Position numbers and translations under genes: made by a program. A stretch of 30,083 nt of DNA from a virus, in the IMG/VR virus record IMGVR_UViG_3300037076_000109, positions 1 through 30,083 of that record; one strand, 5' to 3'. Under the pieces are notes generated by a model. The model was given only the letters and a program-made list of their open reading frames with translations. It searched no databases and was not told where the DNA came from. The number at the start of each line of letters is the position of its first letter. Within the stretch, counting starts at the first letter, position 1. Of this stretch, positions 29,757 through 30,083 are shown piece after piece.

Positions 29757-30083
29757 CTAGCCGGAGCCGTCGCCGTAGCCGGAGCCGTCGCCGGAGCCGG
29801 AGCCGGAGCCGGAGCCGTAGCCGTAGCCGTAGCCGGAGCCGTCGCCGGAGCCGTAGCCGTAGCCGTCGCCGTCGCCGGAGCCGGAGCCGGAGCCGTAGCC
29901 GTAGCCGTAGCCGGAGCCGTCGCCGTCGCCGGAGCCGTCGCCGGAGCCGTAGCCGGAGCCGGAGCCGGAGCCGTAGCCGTAGCCGTAGCCGGAGCCGTCG
30001 CCGGAGCCGTAGCCGTAGCCGGAGCCGTAGCCGTAGCCGGAGCCGTCGCCGTAGCCGTAGCCGTAGCCGGAGCCGGAGAACAG
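29757..30083 (-). CDS. Glycine-rich GS/GY/GD repeat protein, C-terminal part, cut by the right edge
   Basis: On the minus strand one frame is open from 30083 to TAG 29757-29759 (108 residues visible, start outside the window). After Leu-Phe it is a strict dipeptide repeat in which every second residue is Gly (always GGC) and the other is Ser (TCC), Tyr (TAC) or Asp (GAC). It would be a flexible or beta-solenoid-like tail. I recall some phage proteins of unknown function ending in such GSGYGD tails, but the N-terminal domain that would identify this one is missing. Confidence 0.6.
   Translation of the reverse strand: MFSGSGYGYGYGDGSGYGYGSGYGYGSGDGSGYGYGYGSGSGSGYGSGDGSGDGDGSGYGYGYGSGSGSGDGDGYGYGSGDGSGYGYGYGSGSGSGSGDGSGYGDGSG
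29760..30077. repeat. Hexanucleotide-period low-complexity repeat
   Basis: About 53 units of six bases of the form GCC-G(GA/TA/TC) fill the right end. The order of the three unit types is irregular. Opposite-strand frames also stay partly open because of the period, but only the minus frame ends with a stop immediately past the repeat. Confidence 0.85.

Noticed and set aside
29760-30077. CRISPR array or tRNA-like repeat
   Set aside because: Units are six bases with no spacers; it is an in-frame coding repeat on the minus strand.
1-30083. Integrase, repressor, attachment site or tRNA
   Set aside because: I looked for these as signs of a prophage and saw none, so lifestyle is left open.

Overview
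This window looks like part of a tailed double-stranded DNA bacteriophage genome (Caudoviricetes, probably siphovirus-like) or a prophage. Every gene I can support lies on the minus strand, so the genome reads from right to left. No integrase, repressor, tRNA, rRNA, CRISPR array or plus-strand gene is supported, so temperate versus virulent cannot be decided here. The host is probably an Acidobacteriota (Terriglobia-like) bacterium. That is inferred from the GC-rich composition, a DUF2934 protein, Ig-like and secreted beta-sandwich modules of the kind I associate with acidobacterial secreted proteins, and strong AGGAGG Shine-Dalgarno sites. No database search was possible.

Layout in transcription order. 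Right edge to about 25.4 kb: accessory or early genes. These are a glycine-rich repeat ORF cut by the window edge, two 58-residue zinc-binding proteins, an ASCH-domain protein, a degenerate receiver-like protein, several small unknowns, a zinc-ribbon/AT-hook protein and a DEDDh 3'-5' exonuclease. 25.2-22.6 kb: packaging (a promoter and dyad-rich leader, an unknown ORF, small terminase, large terminase). 22.6-15.2 kb: head genes. These include an acidic protein, two tandem paralogous small proteins, a DUF3309-like membrane protein, a portal protein fused to a MuF-like minor head protein, a small zinc protein, a prohead protease fused to a scaffold domain, the major capsid protein with an inserted domain, and a 71-residue Acb2/Tad1-hairpin protein. 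15.2-13.4 kb: head-tail joining proteins and a 42-residue membrane peptide. 13.4-8.3 kb: tail tube, two small ORFs, tail assembly chaperones with a probable -1 frameshift, an inserted secreted-protein moron, tape measure and a DUF2934 protein. 8.3-0.2 kb: a tail tip resembling gene transfer agent gp12-gp15 (DUF2460 distal tail protein, DUF2163 hub, NlpC/P60 peptidase, large hub/fibre protein), then an Ig-domain protein and a large SGNH-hydrolase fibre with a signal peptide. The left edge cuts one more ORF.

The genes form one morphogenesis pathway: terminase packages DNA through the portal into a protease-matured capsid, connectors join the head to a tail tube measured by the tape protein, and the tip carries a cell-wall peptidase and host-binding modules. 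Points most worth attention are the Acb2-like anti-CBASS candidate between capsid and connector, the frameshifted chaperone pair, two further canonical A-AAA-AAA slippery sites (one in the portal-MuF linker, one able to fuse two adjacent genes), the moron cassette with its own promoter and terminator, and the signal peptide on the SGNH fibre.
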